64,000 bases of DNA from Lycium barbarum (Eukaryota > Streptophyta > Magnoliopsida > Solanales > Solanaceae). The notes below the pieces were generated by a model. That model did no database searches. It worked only from the letters and a program-made list of their open reading frames with translations, and was not told where the DNA came from. The position numbers and the translations under genes were made by a program. The stretch spans positions 55,512,457 through 55,576,456 of the forward strand of contig NC_083343.1 of the NCBI RefSeq assembly GCF_019175385.1, given 5' to 3'. Shown here piece by piece: positions 37,547 through 49,703 of this stretch (position 1 is its first letter; every line of letters starts with the position of its first letter).

Positions 37547-37575
37547 ATTAATTCATGTGATGAATTAATATAAGA
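37547..37575 (+). promoter_or_regulatory. K 5' LTR promoter: inverted repeat overlapping TATA
   Basis: Arms ATTAATTCAT and ATGAATTAAT around GTG (37547-37569) run into AATATAAGA. The 3' LTR copy is at 46800-46828. Confidence 0.5.
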
Positions 37576-38711
37576 TGACCAAGTCATCTATATCCATAGA
37601 AAATTCTAGAGAGAACAAGAACAAAAAAGAACAAGAGAAAAAGAAAGAGAGCATTTCGGCCAAGAGAGAAAGAAAGGAAAGAAAAGCAAACAATTTCTTG
37701 GAGCTAAATCCTTGGTTCAAAAATCCATTTCTTGTGGGATTATTACTAAGTGCAAGATTCTCTACAACTTGGTACAATTATCATGGCAAGAGGACAACTC
37801 TAGTGGCAAGTGAAGAACTTGAAGGAAAGGTAAGGATTTCATGCCTTTGTTATGTTATGGGAGATGTATGCATGTTGTAGTGTGTGGAAATGATTAAAAA
37901 GCATGGAAATTTTGTGTATTAAGGGTATGTGCATGTATGGCTGTGTGTGTGCATAATTGTGTGGTTGAGATGTGTTGAATTTTGTATTGTATCCTAGTTG
38001 TGATTATGATGGAATTTATATTGGAAGTGAAAGTTGAATGAATTAGGGGAAGTTGGAAAATATAGCATGTGGCCGTGTGATGCTATGGTGATGATGGAAT
38101 GTGAATTAAATTCCGTTAGTATGTTAATTGTGTTATTGTAAAATGAATAGAAGGATAATGGTTCTTGTTGTCATGGAAAACTTGTTGTTAAGTTGTTGTA
38201 AGAAATTATGCAAATTTATTGTAACTTATGTAAATATGGAAAGAAAAGTAGTAAGAGGTAAATTATGATTGTCATTGATGAAGTTGGAAGATAGAAATAT
38301 GTCATGAACATATATGCTAAAGATTGGAAGTTGTGGGTAAAATATGACTTTGGTAGTAAGCTTGTATATTGTGTATACCTTATGTATATTTGGTGAAAAC
38401 AATAGGATGTGCCTCCGAATTATGTTGTAATGATCTTGATGAGTGACGAATATGAAAATGGTAAGATGGGTTTGGAAGTGTAAGGTCGGAATGAAAGATG
38501 TTATGTTATGCCATATTATGTGTTTTGTAATGCTTGTTGTTGTTATTGATGTTGTTGTTGGGTTGCTGTGTTGATATATTAAGCCGAGCTAAGTCTCGGG
38601 GATGTCACATATATAGGGGAAATGCTGCCAAAATTTCGGTAGGCAATTATGTGATTGAGTATGGAATCTTAAAGGCTTGAATTGACAATTGGTAAACTTT
38701 ACCATTTGTAG

Positions 38712-38762
38712 ATTCTGGACGAAATTGGAAGTGAAGCTAAGCTAGTATAAGGCGCAATTGAG
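38712..38762 (+). other. putative leader micro-exon in K 5' LTR (51 nt)
   Basis: TTTACCATTTGTAG| on the left and TGAG|GTATGT on the right. If joined to the acceptor TTTTCAG at 40550, the predicted intron removes PBS and dimer-like hairpin from gag mRNA. Confidence 0.4.
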
Positions 38763-40353
38763 GTATGTAAAGCCTACCCCTTCATTCTTAGGCATGTTCT
38801 GAACATAATAGGCTCAGCCGCGAGCCTTAAATACGACTCTGTTCCTCGGAATTCGAGATGGAAATCCGCTCCAATTCCTTCAGTAAGATTGAATCCATTT
38901 TCTTATAACTTGTCTTCAAAGTGAGCCTTAAGTATGCAACCTTCCTAAACGGAGTCGGAATACTTCCAAATCATTATGGACGACCTCATAAGGTCTACTA
39001 TCTGTAATTTACGTACGCCTCCTCGGGTTGGTCCGAGGTGGGCCCACAAGGCCCCGACACTTTTTGTATGACCTAAATTGCCCTATTTCTGTCCGTTTCT
39101 CACAGGAAACATCTGGACTATTATTCTGATCATGCTATGACTATTTTTTATATAAATTTTACAAAATGGCTTTGACATCTGAAAATCTGATTCTGGTAAT
39201 AATCCGTCGTGCCTTCCCCAGCAGGATATAGGCGCATATTATGAACGCTATCCGAATACTCTGATTTGACTTGCCATTTGGCCTACTTCAGTTTGATTGA
39301 GTCGGTATAACGATCTGTATGTATGTGGTTTCTCATTAATCTGTTCGTGGATGTCTCAAAGCTTCCTTTCACCGGATCCCGGGCCGGTTTATATCGTGCG
39401 GATGGGCCGCCGTCCCCGGCTACCGTGAATATGTTACGAAGTATGATATGTCCGGTTTCCCGGTGTGTGATCTTTCCCCGGGGTTACCATGGTTATGATG
39501 TGATGTGTTATGTGACGGAGATGTTAGAAGATATGAAATCTTCTGAAATATGATATGTTGTGGCGCCAAAGACAGGAGTGGCGACCACGTTCCTGTGCCC
39601 TGTTCTGATTCTGTCTGTCCGTATGGATTGTGATTCTGCCCGTCCGTCTGGACCGTGATCCTGTCCGTCCGTTTGATTTATGGTTCTGTCCGCTATATTT
39701 CTGTGCTTCCGGTTCAGACTATGATTATGTTTGTTATGTTTCTGCTTTACATACTCGGTACATTTTTCGTACTGACCCCCGGTTCTTCGGGGGCTGCGTT
39801 ACATGCCCGCAGGTACAGACGCACCTGAAGATACGCCGCCAGTCTAGGGCTCAGATTCTTCTATTTTGAAGAGCTCCTTTGTTCTGGAGCGTGTACTTCT
39901 GGTATATATCTTCTGTCTTCTGTATATTCTGTATGTATGGCAACTCCGGGTACGGCGGGGCCCTGTCCCGTCATATGACTCTGTATGTCTATTTGACGCC
40001 TGTAGATATGTTTGTGGGTTAGGGTCTTTCTGTACGGATGTGTGTATATGTTGTGTTTGGGGCGACCCCATTCGCCGCGGCAGCCGGTCCGCATATGTTT
40101 ATATATTGCTTTGTTGGCCGGTGTGGCCTTTGTTGGTATTTTCTGTGCGCAGGGTTATTTTGGATAGTATGTAAAACAAAGGAAACTCTGTCAAAATTTT
40201 TCTGGAAATTATCTAAATTTGAAATATAGCCTTGACGGCTTCTGCTTTATACTTGAATGCGTTAGATAACAGTTGAGATAGCGTTGGATAGATGTGTTTG
40301 GGTGCCCAGATCGGGTACTAGTCACGGCCTACGGGGTTGGGTCGTGACAGAAG

Positions 40354-40444
40354 TGGTATCAGAGCGGTTAGTCCTCGTTATGTCTACAGGCCGTGTCTAG
40401 TGGAGTCTTGTTTATCGGTGTGTTGTGCACCACATCTATAAACA
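40354..40444 (+). promoter_or_regulatory. K: PBS and dimer-initiation-like hairpin
   Basis: PBS TGGTATCAGAGCGG is at 40354-40367. Hairpin 40409-40444: TGTTTAT/ATAAACA lower stem, GGTGTG/CACATC upper stem, C and T bulged opposite each other, loop TTGTGCAC with palindromic GTGCAC. Confidence 0.65.
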
Positions 40445-40552
40445 GGAGGCTACAGGGCATCTAGGATTTTACCCCTCTTTGAATCATAGATCGTGCGATA
40501 GAACTGTATTAGTAGGATGATCCCCTCCTAACGATTTGTTATGTTTTCAGCG

Positions 40553-41995
40553 ATGCCTCCAAAGAAGGCAACAGCCGCCCAGAAGGGCAAGTCTACAACG
40601 GCAGGTGAGACCAGCCGAGCTCAGGTAACTACTAGGGCTCGTGCCCAGATTGAGCCAAATGTTGTGCCTTCGACGGCTAGTTCTGTTACGCCACCAGTAT
40701 CGGAGGGACTTGGAGCAGCCACAGCTGCAGCACAGGGGGCGGCTCCACCGCGAGCTCCCAGGGTTCCAGTGCCCGAGCCTCCAGCTCCACAGCCAGGGGC
40801 GGAGGACAGGGCCATGCGAGATGCGGTTCAGTTATTGACCACACTGATGACAGAGCAGGTTCGCAGGCATGGGTTTGGGGGTGGTCGTGCGGACAGATAT
40901 GAAAGCTCCAGGGCTCGTGAGGTCTTGACATGTAATCCTCCAGAATTCTCCGGGACAAAACCCGAAGAGGATCCCCAGGAGTTCATTAGATAGATGGAGA
41001 GTACGATACGATTGATTAAGGCTTCGCCGACTGAGTCCGTCGAGTTGGCTTCGTATCGGTTATATGAGGTAGCGGCGAACTGGTATGAGTCCTGGCAGCT
41101 ATCCAGGGGTGAAGATGCTCCTCCAGCAGTATGGGCCGAGTTTACTAAGGCCTTTCTTGATCATTTTCTACCTCTAGAGCTGCGGAGTGCTAGGGTTGAT
41201 CGATTCTTGAACTTGAGGCAGAACGGTAGAAGTGTTCGAGAGTATAGCCTAGAGTTTGACTCACTGGCTAGGTATGCACCCGCTATAGTAGCTGAGATGG
41301 TCGACAGGGTGCACCGGTATGTGATGGGGCTAGACCCTTATTTGATCGATGGTTGCTTGGCGATGGCTTCTCAGCCAGGGATGCATGTTGCCCGGGTGCA
41401 GGCATACGCCCAGGGCATGGAGGACCGGCGTAGGGAACGTCGGCCTGATAGGGGCCATGACGGGAGCCGGCCTAAGAGAGCCAGATCGGCCGGGTACTCA
41501 GGGGGATTTCAGAGTGAGTTTTCTCAGCGGCAGGGTAACAGGTATTCGTCCCAGCCAGCATACAGTACGCCCCCACAGTTCTCGGGACAGAACTCCATGG
41601 CTTCGAGTTCGCAAGTAAATAGGAGTTTCAGTCAGATGGGGCCATCCATACCTCGGTGTCCTTATTGCAGGAGGCGTCACCCTGGTGAGTGTTATCGTGC
41701 CACTGGTGCCTGCTTTTCTTGTGGCCAACAAGGCCATACGATAAGAGAGTGTCCGTATAGGGGTGGTCCAGGTGGTTCAGCCCAGCTTACCGGGTCAGTT
41801 GCTGGCTCGTTTTCTCCTTCGGCAGCCATACGCCCCACAGGGCGAGGAGCACCAGCACCAGCGAGTCATGGCCGAGGTCGAGGTGCAGCTTCTGGTTACA
41901 GCGGTCCTTCGAACCGCGTATTTGCTTTGACCGGCCGGCAGGACCCAGGAGCGTCTTCAAGCGCACACCCAGGTATGTTAGTGATCTTTTCTTGA
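40553..41995 (+). pseudogene. gag: K: gag with one internal stop
   Basis: Gag forms the particle that packages element RNA. The start is taken at MPPKKATAAQKGK (40553), as in G, rather than the upstream ATG at 40541. A Pro/Ala-rich N-terminal region is followed by the capsid-type Retrotrans_gag domain (about residues 120-240: VELASYRLYEVAANWYESW, FLDHFLPLELRSARVDRFL) and two zinc knuckles, CPYCRRRHPGEC and CFSCGQQGHTIREC (about 41658-41753). A TAG at 40991 splits it into 146 and 333 codons. After GRQDPGAS the frame ends at 41995 without protease residues; the sequence diverges from G's gag-pol there. Either the copy is dead, or readthrough or helper Gag is needed. Confidence 0.88.
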
Positions 41996-42687
41996 GGGAT
42001 ATGTGTATGAATGGGTCTATCCTTTATCATATTATGTGATTTTCTTCTTCTGGGTATTAATAAGAGCAAGGTAGTTGTTAACCTGATAGACATTGAGAAT
42101 TCGGAAGGGCGATATGGAAATTGTATGGTCTATCCCGGGGTGGGACCCACTATGAGAATTTTCCGAAAATTTATTAAGACCCCGATCTGCCCTAAATTAC
42201 GTGACAAAGGTCGTGCGGGGCAATCGACGAAATTATATTAGCTGTAACGCGCCAAAATGCATGAAAGTTTCGAGGTTAAGCGTGCTGAAGCCAAAGCAAT
42301 TCTGGGATGGGTGACCCCCCTGGGAAGTAATACAAAATTTTTCACAAAGTGTAAGTATGATATATATAAATGGAAATTTGGGGTAACCTAAAGGAAAAGA
42401 GAATGTGTGGAATAGCTAGTGCCCTTACAGGAGCCACGCAGACCGTGGCGGACTAAATGGGCGAAAAGAAGAAGTGCAATACCGCTCGGGAAATTGAGCG
42501 AATTTGAATAACGGTCGGAGACGTTCACGAATAAGATATTAGTAAATGTATATGTATGTGTATGATTTTCGTCTGGTGCCCATATGAATCTGTCTGATAT
42601 AACTCTGTATGTCTGACTCCGATTATGAATCTTTCTGATAAATCTCTGTACGTCTGACTCTGATCTCGGATCTGTCTCATACCACTT
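41996..42687 (+). mobile_element. K: post-gag non-coding internal region
   Basis: Where protease and RT should follow there is no polymerase motif. Contents are unassigned sequence, the stem plus 5S-like domain (42180-42344), and from about 42580 degenerate units of roughly 40 bp (ATGAATCTGTCTGATA...CTCCGATT) that continue after N to about 46165. Confidence 0.75.
42180..42344 (+). ncRNA. K: 5S-rRNA-like domain with upstream stem (copy 3)
   Basis: 5S position 1 falls at 42225, ungapped through GTTAAGCGTGCT (from 42275) and GGATGGGTGACC (from 42305); one extra C follows. The stem is CCCCG/CGGGG (42180-42184 with 42216-42220), a compensatory pair change from A's CCTCG/CGAGG, with the same four-base spacing to the 5S start. 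A T5 run at about 42337-42341 could end a Pol III transcript. Confidence 0.65.
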
Positions 42688-43379
42688 TGTCACACCCTAA
42701 TTCCGCTAGGGTGTGATGGGCACCCGACCCTTACCTAGGGCCGAGCGAACCCTCAGACTCTTGCTGCACATAAAATCATGTCAAACTTTTCAAATCAAAT
42801 GAGATGAAATACATCGTAAATTTATTTTTTTCCAGAAATATTCTTTCACGTAGCTTCCAAGCATAACGAATCAATAATCATACAAAATTCAGTACATAAC
42901 ACAGACCGACATTTTGGCTGACGGAGCCGCTTACAGACTGACAACCAATACCAACGACGCTGTCTGCAAAGTCTCTAACGTAATCCAGAAAGCATAACAT
43001 ACCAACTCTGACTCGGCAGCACTTCGGGAACAAATGGAGCTTGCCATCTGCACTGGAACATCTTCTATACTGTCTTCAACTCACCTGGGAGTACCTGCGC
43101 GGCATGAAACGCAGCCCCCCGAAAAGAGGGGGTCACTACGAAATATGTACTGAGTATGTAAAGCATACAACACAGAAAGCAAAGTCACAGCTGAAATACG
43201 ATATATAGAAAGCGAGCACAATAGCCAGCATACTAAGGAGTCGTATCCGGCGTACAATAGGCAAAAGAAGTTCCGGAGAAATCCACACGGCAATCGGGAT
43301 GACAAAATGTTTGCTTTCTTTTGGAAAACATCTTTGTTTCACACACATAGAAGAATCAACGCACAATTTCCGCGGCCAT

Positions 43380-43610
43380 AAGTCCAGCGGTCACAATCAC
43401 ACATACCGCGGTCAAGTATCCAGCGGTTTTCTATCACAAGTTCGACATACCGCGGTCAAGGGTCCAGGGCTCTATGTCGGCATAATCACAAGTGCGGCAG
43501 ACGCGGTCAAGGGTCCAGCAGTCAATGCCACACGTCCGGCATGACGCGGTCAAGGGTCCAGCAGTCAATGTCGGGCACGCCACGGTCGAGGGTCCAGCGG
43601 CCAATATCAC
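43380..43610 (-). repeat. irregular tandem repeat in N
   Basis: CGCGGTCAAGGGTCCAG-type units begin at about 43407, 43451, 43502, 43544 and 43581, spaced 37-51 bp. Confidence 0.65.
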
Positions 43611-44392
43611 ATATGCGCATATTCACATAACTGGCCCGGGACTCGGTAACACAGAAGATAACCAGACAAAATGCCAAATTATCACTTTCCAAACATAATC
43701 ACACATGCCAGGATCATGCATCACACAGGACTCAGGTATATCAAAATCGTATATCGGAAAATAAAGAAAATAAGTAGTTTGTCCAGAATCTCAGGGTAAG
43801 ATTTTTAAAAACGCTTTAGATGTCAAAAACATTTTATAATGCTCATGAAGGTGGTCATAACACCTATCATATAGTGAACAGCATAATAACCAGGAGTTAC
43901 CTGCGAACTCCGGACAAGAGTACATTGGCTAAAGCCGAACATCACATGTCAGGGTTTCGGTCCCCACAATTGGGTCAATAATCATTAAAATCCATCTCGG
44001 GATAGATAAAATATCTCCCGTTTAGTAGTCGGAACAATAACCATGAGTTCCCTTGACTTACCGTACGGGAATAAGACAAACAGAACAATAAGAGAGGCAT
44101 CGGGGATAGCGGGCCCACCTCGGGCCAAGTCGAGGCGGCGGACGAGAATCACGCCCATTAGACTCTACGGAGTCATCCAGGAAAGTTTTAGAACGATCGG
44201 GTTACATTTGTAAACGTTTTGGAAGTCCAACCACTTTTCTAGTAAAATGCACCTTTTATAATTCAATTCTATTGAATGAATAGTAACGAAAACTAATCTC
44301 GGGTTACGATGAGCAGGATGGTCACCGAGGCCGAAATCTCAACCTAGTAGACCTAGGGCATGCCAAAGAAGGAAAGGATAAGCTTTACATAC

Positions 44393-44443
44393 CTTTCGCG
44401 CTACTCACGCTTGTCCAAACTCAATCTCCGTTTCGCCCAAAAC
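44393..44443 (-). other. putative leader micro-exon in N (51 nt)
   Basis: Minus strand: CCATTTGTAG| then GTTTTGGGCGAAACGGAGAT, ending AAAG|GTATGT. Confidence 0.4.
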
Positions 44444-45315
44444 CTACAAATGGTCATTTTTACCAATTGTTAACTATAAGGCTTTTGGTATTCAATCTTT
44501 AACTCATCACTTGTCTACAAAAATTTGGGCAGCATTTCCCCTATAAACTCGTCTATCCGAATTTCCAATTGCTCTCCTGTTGACACAGAAATACCAACAA
44601 TAACATATGGACACAACCATATCTTCAATTCTTTTATTTCAACAAGAACAACAACATATCAGAACAGCCCCCAACTGTAACATAACGATGCCCGAAATTC
44701 TAACGAACACTTGCAATACACCAAGCAGCCCATATGCACTTCTTATACCTTATTTCATGCAATAGTTTCAGAAAATTTCAGGGAAATACAACAGCAGCCA
44801 CTCGACACCACATCATCTACTCATGTGCAATAAAACCACATTATTATCTCTATAATCCTTACAACAACCCACAACAATTTAACTCCAACTCTAACCATTA
44901 AATTCCTTCACTCTCCTCACATATCCATGATTACAACAACCAAAATATTAATTCAAATCAGTCCATCAATTTCAATTAAAACAGCCCCTCACCCATAAAT
45001 TTCAACAAAACAACAAACGAGTTTATAATGTTGTTTTCTCCGTTCTAATTCGTTAAAACTCTAAATAAACACTTTAATAACATAAAAGGAATTTTATAAA
45101 TACCTTATCAGAAGCTCCACCACGAAAATTTCATCCCCCAAGACCAATATTTATCTCAAATTGAAGGCAACGCAACGTACAACGTTTTTCTCTTCATGAG
45201 CTTCGAGATTCGGAGCTCGGATTTTGATCAAAATGGCTTCCTTAGCCTAGGATCTCTCTCTCTCTAATGCTTTTGGAGGATATTAGCTGAAAATGATCAG
45301 CCCTCAAGTGAATTT

Positions 45316-45336
45316 TCCATATATATTAACGTTAAT
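45316..45336 (-). promoter_or_regulatory. N promoter: palindrome and TATA
   Basis: ATTAACGTTAAT (45325-45336) directly overlaps ATATATATGG read on the minus strand. Confidence 0.45.
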
Positions 45337-46028
45337 GGGCCTCATGGGCCGAAACATTAGTGTTTGGGTCGGGTCCAAACTTGCTGCCCTGCCAGCCCAA
45401 ATTGCATCGTCCATATTTCCTTATCCAAATATCATTTTGACGAGCGGTTTGTTGCGATGGAAACTAGACTCGATGAACTTCATTTTAGGCATTTGAAACA
45501 CCTTAAAACTCCTCATATACTAGGAGATATGCCCCCAACAATATGGGCTAAAAATCTGGTCCGAGATTTTACTGAAGTTGTTCCGATTCATTTTGTTTAG
45601 ATTCGTTTATCTTCTAATCCTCTTCCAACTCTCATGTAACCTCTTATACATACATATACATACCCATATACATACATAACAATCCATACACGTCTCGAAG
45701 GGTCCGGAGAATCACCATAACCTTAAACGTAACTAGAGAACTTACGAAGCTTCGACGAAACTCCAATCGCAAAAATATATTCCTATCTTTTATCCATCTT
45801 CTATATCATTACTAATAATCTCAAATACTTTAAAAGGGCACTCACATTACCTCATATACGCTCATAACGCGATTTCAAATCCTTTAGGTTACGATGTCAC
45901 CTCGGGATACTTAAGGCAACCATATATATAACGATATTCTTACTAACTCGATTAACTTTCCTTGAACTTTCTTAACTCATTCTTTCTTGTCTTAATTAAA
46001 ATAGCACAGACTCTTACGGGGTGTAACA

Positions 46029-46477
46029 GATACCCTCCCATGCATCTAACTTTGACTATGAATCCGTCCGCCATAGTTTAGTACGTTTCCTCCGATTACG
46101 AATCAGTCTGATACGCTCCTGTGCGTCCGATCCCAGTTATGAATCTGTTTGGTATGACGTAGGATTATGATAATGTGGTAAGGAACCGAGGGGTGTGACA
46201 AGAAGTGATATTAATTATAATGTTGAAAAGCTTTGAAGGAAGGGAAGAAGAGACATAACGTCCGTGAAATAGCGAAAGGCATTTATCTGTTACTGGAATA
46301 TAATTCTTGGCCCAGTGACTGTGTGGGACATGAGAAAATACGTTATGAAAGCATATGAGTTAGTAATGTGAAGAATTACTCCATCATTTTGGTAAAGAAT
46401 CCATATCGGAAAGTCAACAAAGGACGATTATAAAAAGAACCCTCCCGAAGTAGTAAGACGCCCCATGAGGTCAATTT
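46029..46477 (+). mobile_element. K: internal region right of N, non-coding
   Basis: The ATGAATC...CCGATT units continue to about 46165, then unassigned A/G-rich sequence leads to the polypurine hairpin. No coding motif is seen. Confidence 0.7.
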
Positions 46478-46513
46478 AACATTCGAGGACGAATGTTTTA
46501 AAGGGGGGGAGGA
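46478..46513 (+). promoter_or_regulatory. K: hairpin plus polypurine tract
   Basis: AACATTCGAGGACGAATGTT (46478-46497), then a purine run ending GGGGGGGAGGA at the 3' LTR start, 46514. Confidence 0.85.
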
Positions 46514-49500
46514 TGTTACATTCGGCATTTTTGCATATTCGGAAAAAAAAAATCGAGATAACTTGGCTTGTAATGAATGAGGCCATATTTGGACCTTACT
46601 TGGTATGAATGTGTCGGCTAAGAATACATTGGTGTGGAATTACGAAAGGAGGCCAAGGGCAAAAATTGGAATTTTGGAAATTTGTTTCGGGAATTACAAA
46701 GTAAGATTCCTAATGAATTGGGCTCAAATAATTCAAGAAAAATTGAGGCCCAATTATAAAAGGTGGCCGGCCATGTGCATATGGCCCAAGCCCACCTTAA
46801 TTAATTCATGTGATGAATTAATATAAGATGACCAAGTCATCTATATCCATAGAAAATTCTAGAGAGAACAAGAACAAAAAAGAACAAGAGAAAAAGAAAG
46901 AGAGCATTTCGGCCAAGAGAGAAAGAAAGGAAAGAAAAGGAAAACAAATCTTGGAGCTAAATCCTTGGTTCAAAAATCCATTTCTTGTGGGATTATTACT
47001 AAGTGCAAGATTCTCTACAACTTGGTACAATTATCTTGGCAAGAGGACAACTCTAGTGGCAAGTGAAGAACCTGAAGGAAAGGTAAGGATTTCATGCCTT
47101 TGTTATGTTATGGGAGATGTATGCATGTTGTAGTGTGTGGAAATGATTAAAAAGCATGCAAATTTTGTGTATTAAGGGTATGTGCATGTATGGCCGTGTG
47201 TGTGCATAATTGTGTGGTTGAGATGTGTTGAATTTTGTATTGTATCCTAGTTGTGATTATGATGGAATTTATATTGGAAGTGAAAGTTGAATGAATTAGG
47301 GGAAGTTGGAAAATATAGCATGTGGCCGTGTGATGCTATGGTGATGATGGAATGTGAATTAAATTCCGTTAGTATGTTAATTGTGTTATTGTGAAATGAA
47401 TGGAAGGATAATGGTTCTTGTTGTCATGGAAAACTTGTTGTTAAGTTGTTGTAAGAAATTATGCAAATTTATTGTAACTTATGTAAATATGGAAAGAAAA
47501 GTAGTAAGAGGTAAATTATGATTGTCATTGATGAAGTTGGAAGATAGAAATATGTCATGAACATATATGCTAAAGATTGGAAGTTGTGGGTAAAATATGA
47601 CTTTGGTAGTAAGCTTGTATACTGTGTATACCTTATGTATATTTGGTGAAAACAATAGGATGTGCCTCCGAATTATTTTGTAATGATCTTGATGAGTGAC
47701 AAATATGAAAATGGTAAGATGGGTTTGGAAGTGTAAGGTCGGAATGAAAGATGTTATGTTATGCCATATTATGTGTTTTGTAATGCTTGTTGTTGTTATT
47801 GATGTTGTTGTTGGGTTGCTGTGTTGATATATTAAGCCGAGCTAAGTCTCGGGGATGTCACATATATAGGGGAAATGCTGCCAAAATTTTGGTAGGCAAT
47901 TATGTGATTGAGTATGGAATCTTAAAGGCTTGAATTGACAATTGGTAAACTTTACCATTTGTAGATTCTGGACGAAATTGGAAGTGAAGCTAAGCGAGTA
48001 TAAGGCGCAATTAAGGTATGTAAAGCCTACCCCTTCATTCTTAGGCATGTTCTGAACATAATAGGCTCGGCCGCGAGCCTTAAATACGACTCTGTTCCTC
48101 GGAATTCGAGATGGAAATCCGCTCCAATTCCTTCAGTAAGATTGAATCCATTTTCTTATAACTTGTCTTCAAAGTGAGCCTTAAGTATGCAACCTTCCTA
48201 AACGGAGTCGGAATACTTCCAAATCATTATGGACGACCTCATAAGGTCTACTATCTGTAATTTACGTACGCCTCCTCGGGTTGGTCCGAGGTGGGCCCAC
48301 AAGGCCCCGACACTTTTTGTATGACCTAAATTGCCCTATTTCTGTCTGTTTCTCACAGGAAACATCTGGACTATTATTCTGATCATGCTATGACTATTTT
48401 TTATATAAATTTTACAAAATGGATTTGACATCTGAAAATCTGATTCTGGTAATAATCCGTCGTGCCTTCCCCAGCAGGAAATAGGCGCATATTATGAACG
48501 CTATCCGAATACTCTGATTTGACTTGCCATTTGGCCTACTTCAGTTTGATTGAGTCGGTATAACGATCTGTATGTATGTGGTTTCTCATTAATCTGTTCG
48601 TGGATGTCTCAAAGCTTCCTTTCTCCGGATCCCGGGCCGGTTTATATCGTGCGGATGGGCCGCCGAGTTCCTTGTCGGGGGCCGGGTCCCATGTATGAAT
48701 TCCGAAGTATGATGTGTCCGGTTCCGGGGTACTGTGGTATATGTCCGTCCCCGACTACCGTGAATATGTTACGAAGTATGATGTGTCCGGTTTCCCGGCG
48801 TGTGATCTTTCCCCGGGGTTACCGTGGTTATGATGTGATGTGTTATGTGACGGAGATGTTCGAAGATATGAAATCTTCTGAAATATGATATGTTGTGGCG
48901 CCAAAGACAGGAGTGGCGACCACGTTCCTGTGCCCTGTTCTGATTCTGTCTGTCCGTATGGATTGTGATTCTGCCCGTCCGTCTGGACCATGATCCTGTC
49001 CGTCCGTTTGATGTATGGTTCTGTCCGCTATATTTCTGTGCTTCCGGTTCAGACTATGATTATGTTTGTTATGTTTCTGCTTTACATACTCGGTACATTT
49101 TTCGTATTGACCCCCGGTTCTTCGGGGGCTGCGTTACATGCCCACAGGTACAGACGCACCTGAAGATACGCCGCCAGTCTAGGGCTCAGATTCTTCTGTA
49201 TATTCTGTATGTATGGCAACTCCGGGTACGGCGGGGCCCTGTCCCGTCATATGACTCTGTATGTCTGTTAGAGGCCTGTAGATATGTTTGTGGGTTAGGG
49301 TCTTTCTTTACGGATGTGTGTATATGTTGTGTTTGGGGCGACCCCATTCGCCGCGGCGGCCGGTCCGCATATGTTTATATATTGTTTTGTTGGCCGGTAT
49401 GGCCTTTGTTGGTATTTTCTGTGCACAGGGTTATTTTGGATAGTATGTAAAACAAAGGAAATTCTGCCAAAAATTTTCTGGAAATTATCTAAATTTGAAA

Positions 49501-49625
49501 TATAGCCTTGACGGCTTCTGCTTTATACTTGAATGCGTTTGATAACAGTTGAGATAGCGTTGGATAGATGTGTTTCGGTGCCCAGATCGGTTACTAGTCA
49601 TGGCCTACGGGGTTGGGTTGTGACA
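46514..49625 (+). mobile_element. K: 3' LTR, 3112 bp
   Basis: TGTTACATTCGG...GGGTTGTGACA. Promoter repeat 46800-46828, micro-exon 47965-48015, hairpin 49111-49128. It ends directly at the GTAAC duplication. Confidence 0.92.
47965..48015 (+). other. putative leader micro-exon in K 3' LTR (51 nt)
   Basis: Copy of 38712-38762 with donor TAAG|GTATGT. Confidence 0.4.
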
Positions 49626-49630
49626 GTAAC

Positions 49631-49703
49631 ATCCTATCTCTGAATATCAATAACTCTACATATGCTTTACTAATCGAAGTCTAACCATAATGTAAGCCAT
49701 AAC
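49631..49703 (-). mobile_element. B: 5' LTR, continuation
   Basis: Matches 30545-30615 of B's other LTR (ATAACTCTACATA...GTAAGCC.TAAC) and is then cut by element C at 49704. The rest of B's LTR is not in the window. Confidence 0.75.

Larger units (their letters stand above)
37260..40349 (+). mobile_element. K: 5' LTR, 3090 bp
   Basis: TGTTACATCCGG...GGGTCGTGACA. It holds promoter repeat 37547-37575, donor after 37829 (AAAG|GTAAGG), CCGAG/CTCGG stem near 38583, the CTGCCAAAATTTCGGTAG block at 38625, micro-exon 38712-38762 and hairpin CCCCC/GGGGG at 39776-39793. Close to the 3' LTR; the 5' copy lacks about 90 bp near 39410 present at 48662-48755. Confidence 0.92.
42688..46028 (-). mobile_element. 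N: minus-strand LTR nested in K
   Basis: TGTCACACCC...GGGGTGTAACA, 3341 bp. No clean duplication abuts the LTR ends, but ATACC occurs on both sides if the left boundary is placed 4-5 bases further out. That extension reads AAAGTGGTAT on the minus strand, i.e. the first part of a PBS. Minus-strand features: hairpin 43115-43132, micro-exon 44393-44443, CTGCCCAAATTTTTGTAG block near 44518, first donor near 45100, promoter 45316-45336. About 40-bp CGCGGTCAAGGGTCCAG repeats lie at 43400-43600. Confidence 0.8.
37260..49625 (+). mobile_element. K: complete gag-only retrotransposon, TSD GTAAC
   Basis: Two LTRs of 3090 and 3112 bp, PBS, polypurine tract and a perfect 5-bp duplication GTAAC (37255-37259 and 49626-49630) show a complete insertion. 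Removing nested N leaves about 9.0 kb. Its internal region has gag but no protease, RT or integrase. It is thus a non-autonomous element of the TR-GAG kind and needs polymerase supplied in trans. It splits the 5' LTR of B: sequence on both sides matches the uninterrupted 3' LTR at about 30540-30615. Confidence 0.92.

Noticed and set aside
37575..37880. 101-aa Lys/Glu-rich ORF in both K LTRs (also 46828-47133)
   Set aside because: It lies over predicted exon 1 and a GT donor, differs between the two LTRs by a frame-affecting indel, and is simple A/G-rich sequence.
40686..40958. Minus-strand ORFs opposite gag in K and G
   Set aside because: They are antisense shadows of the Pro/Ala-rich gag N terminus.
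42677..42687. Intact PBS making N the 5' LTR of a full minus-strand element
   Set aside because: The match stops after AAAGTGGTAT, and the sequence to the left is K's own internal repeat, continuous across N.
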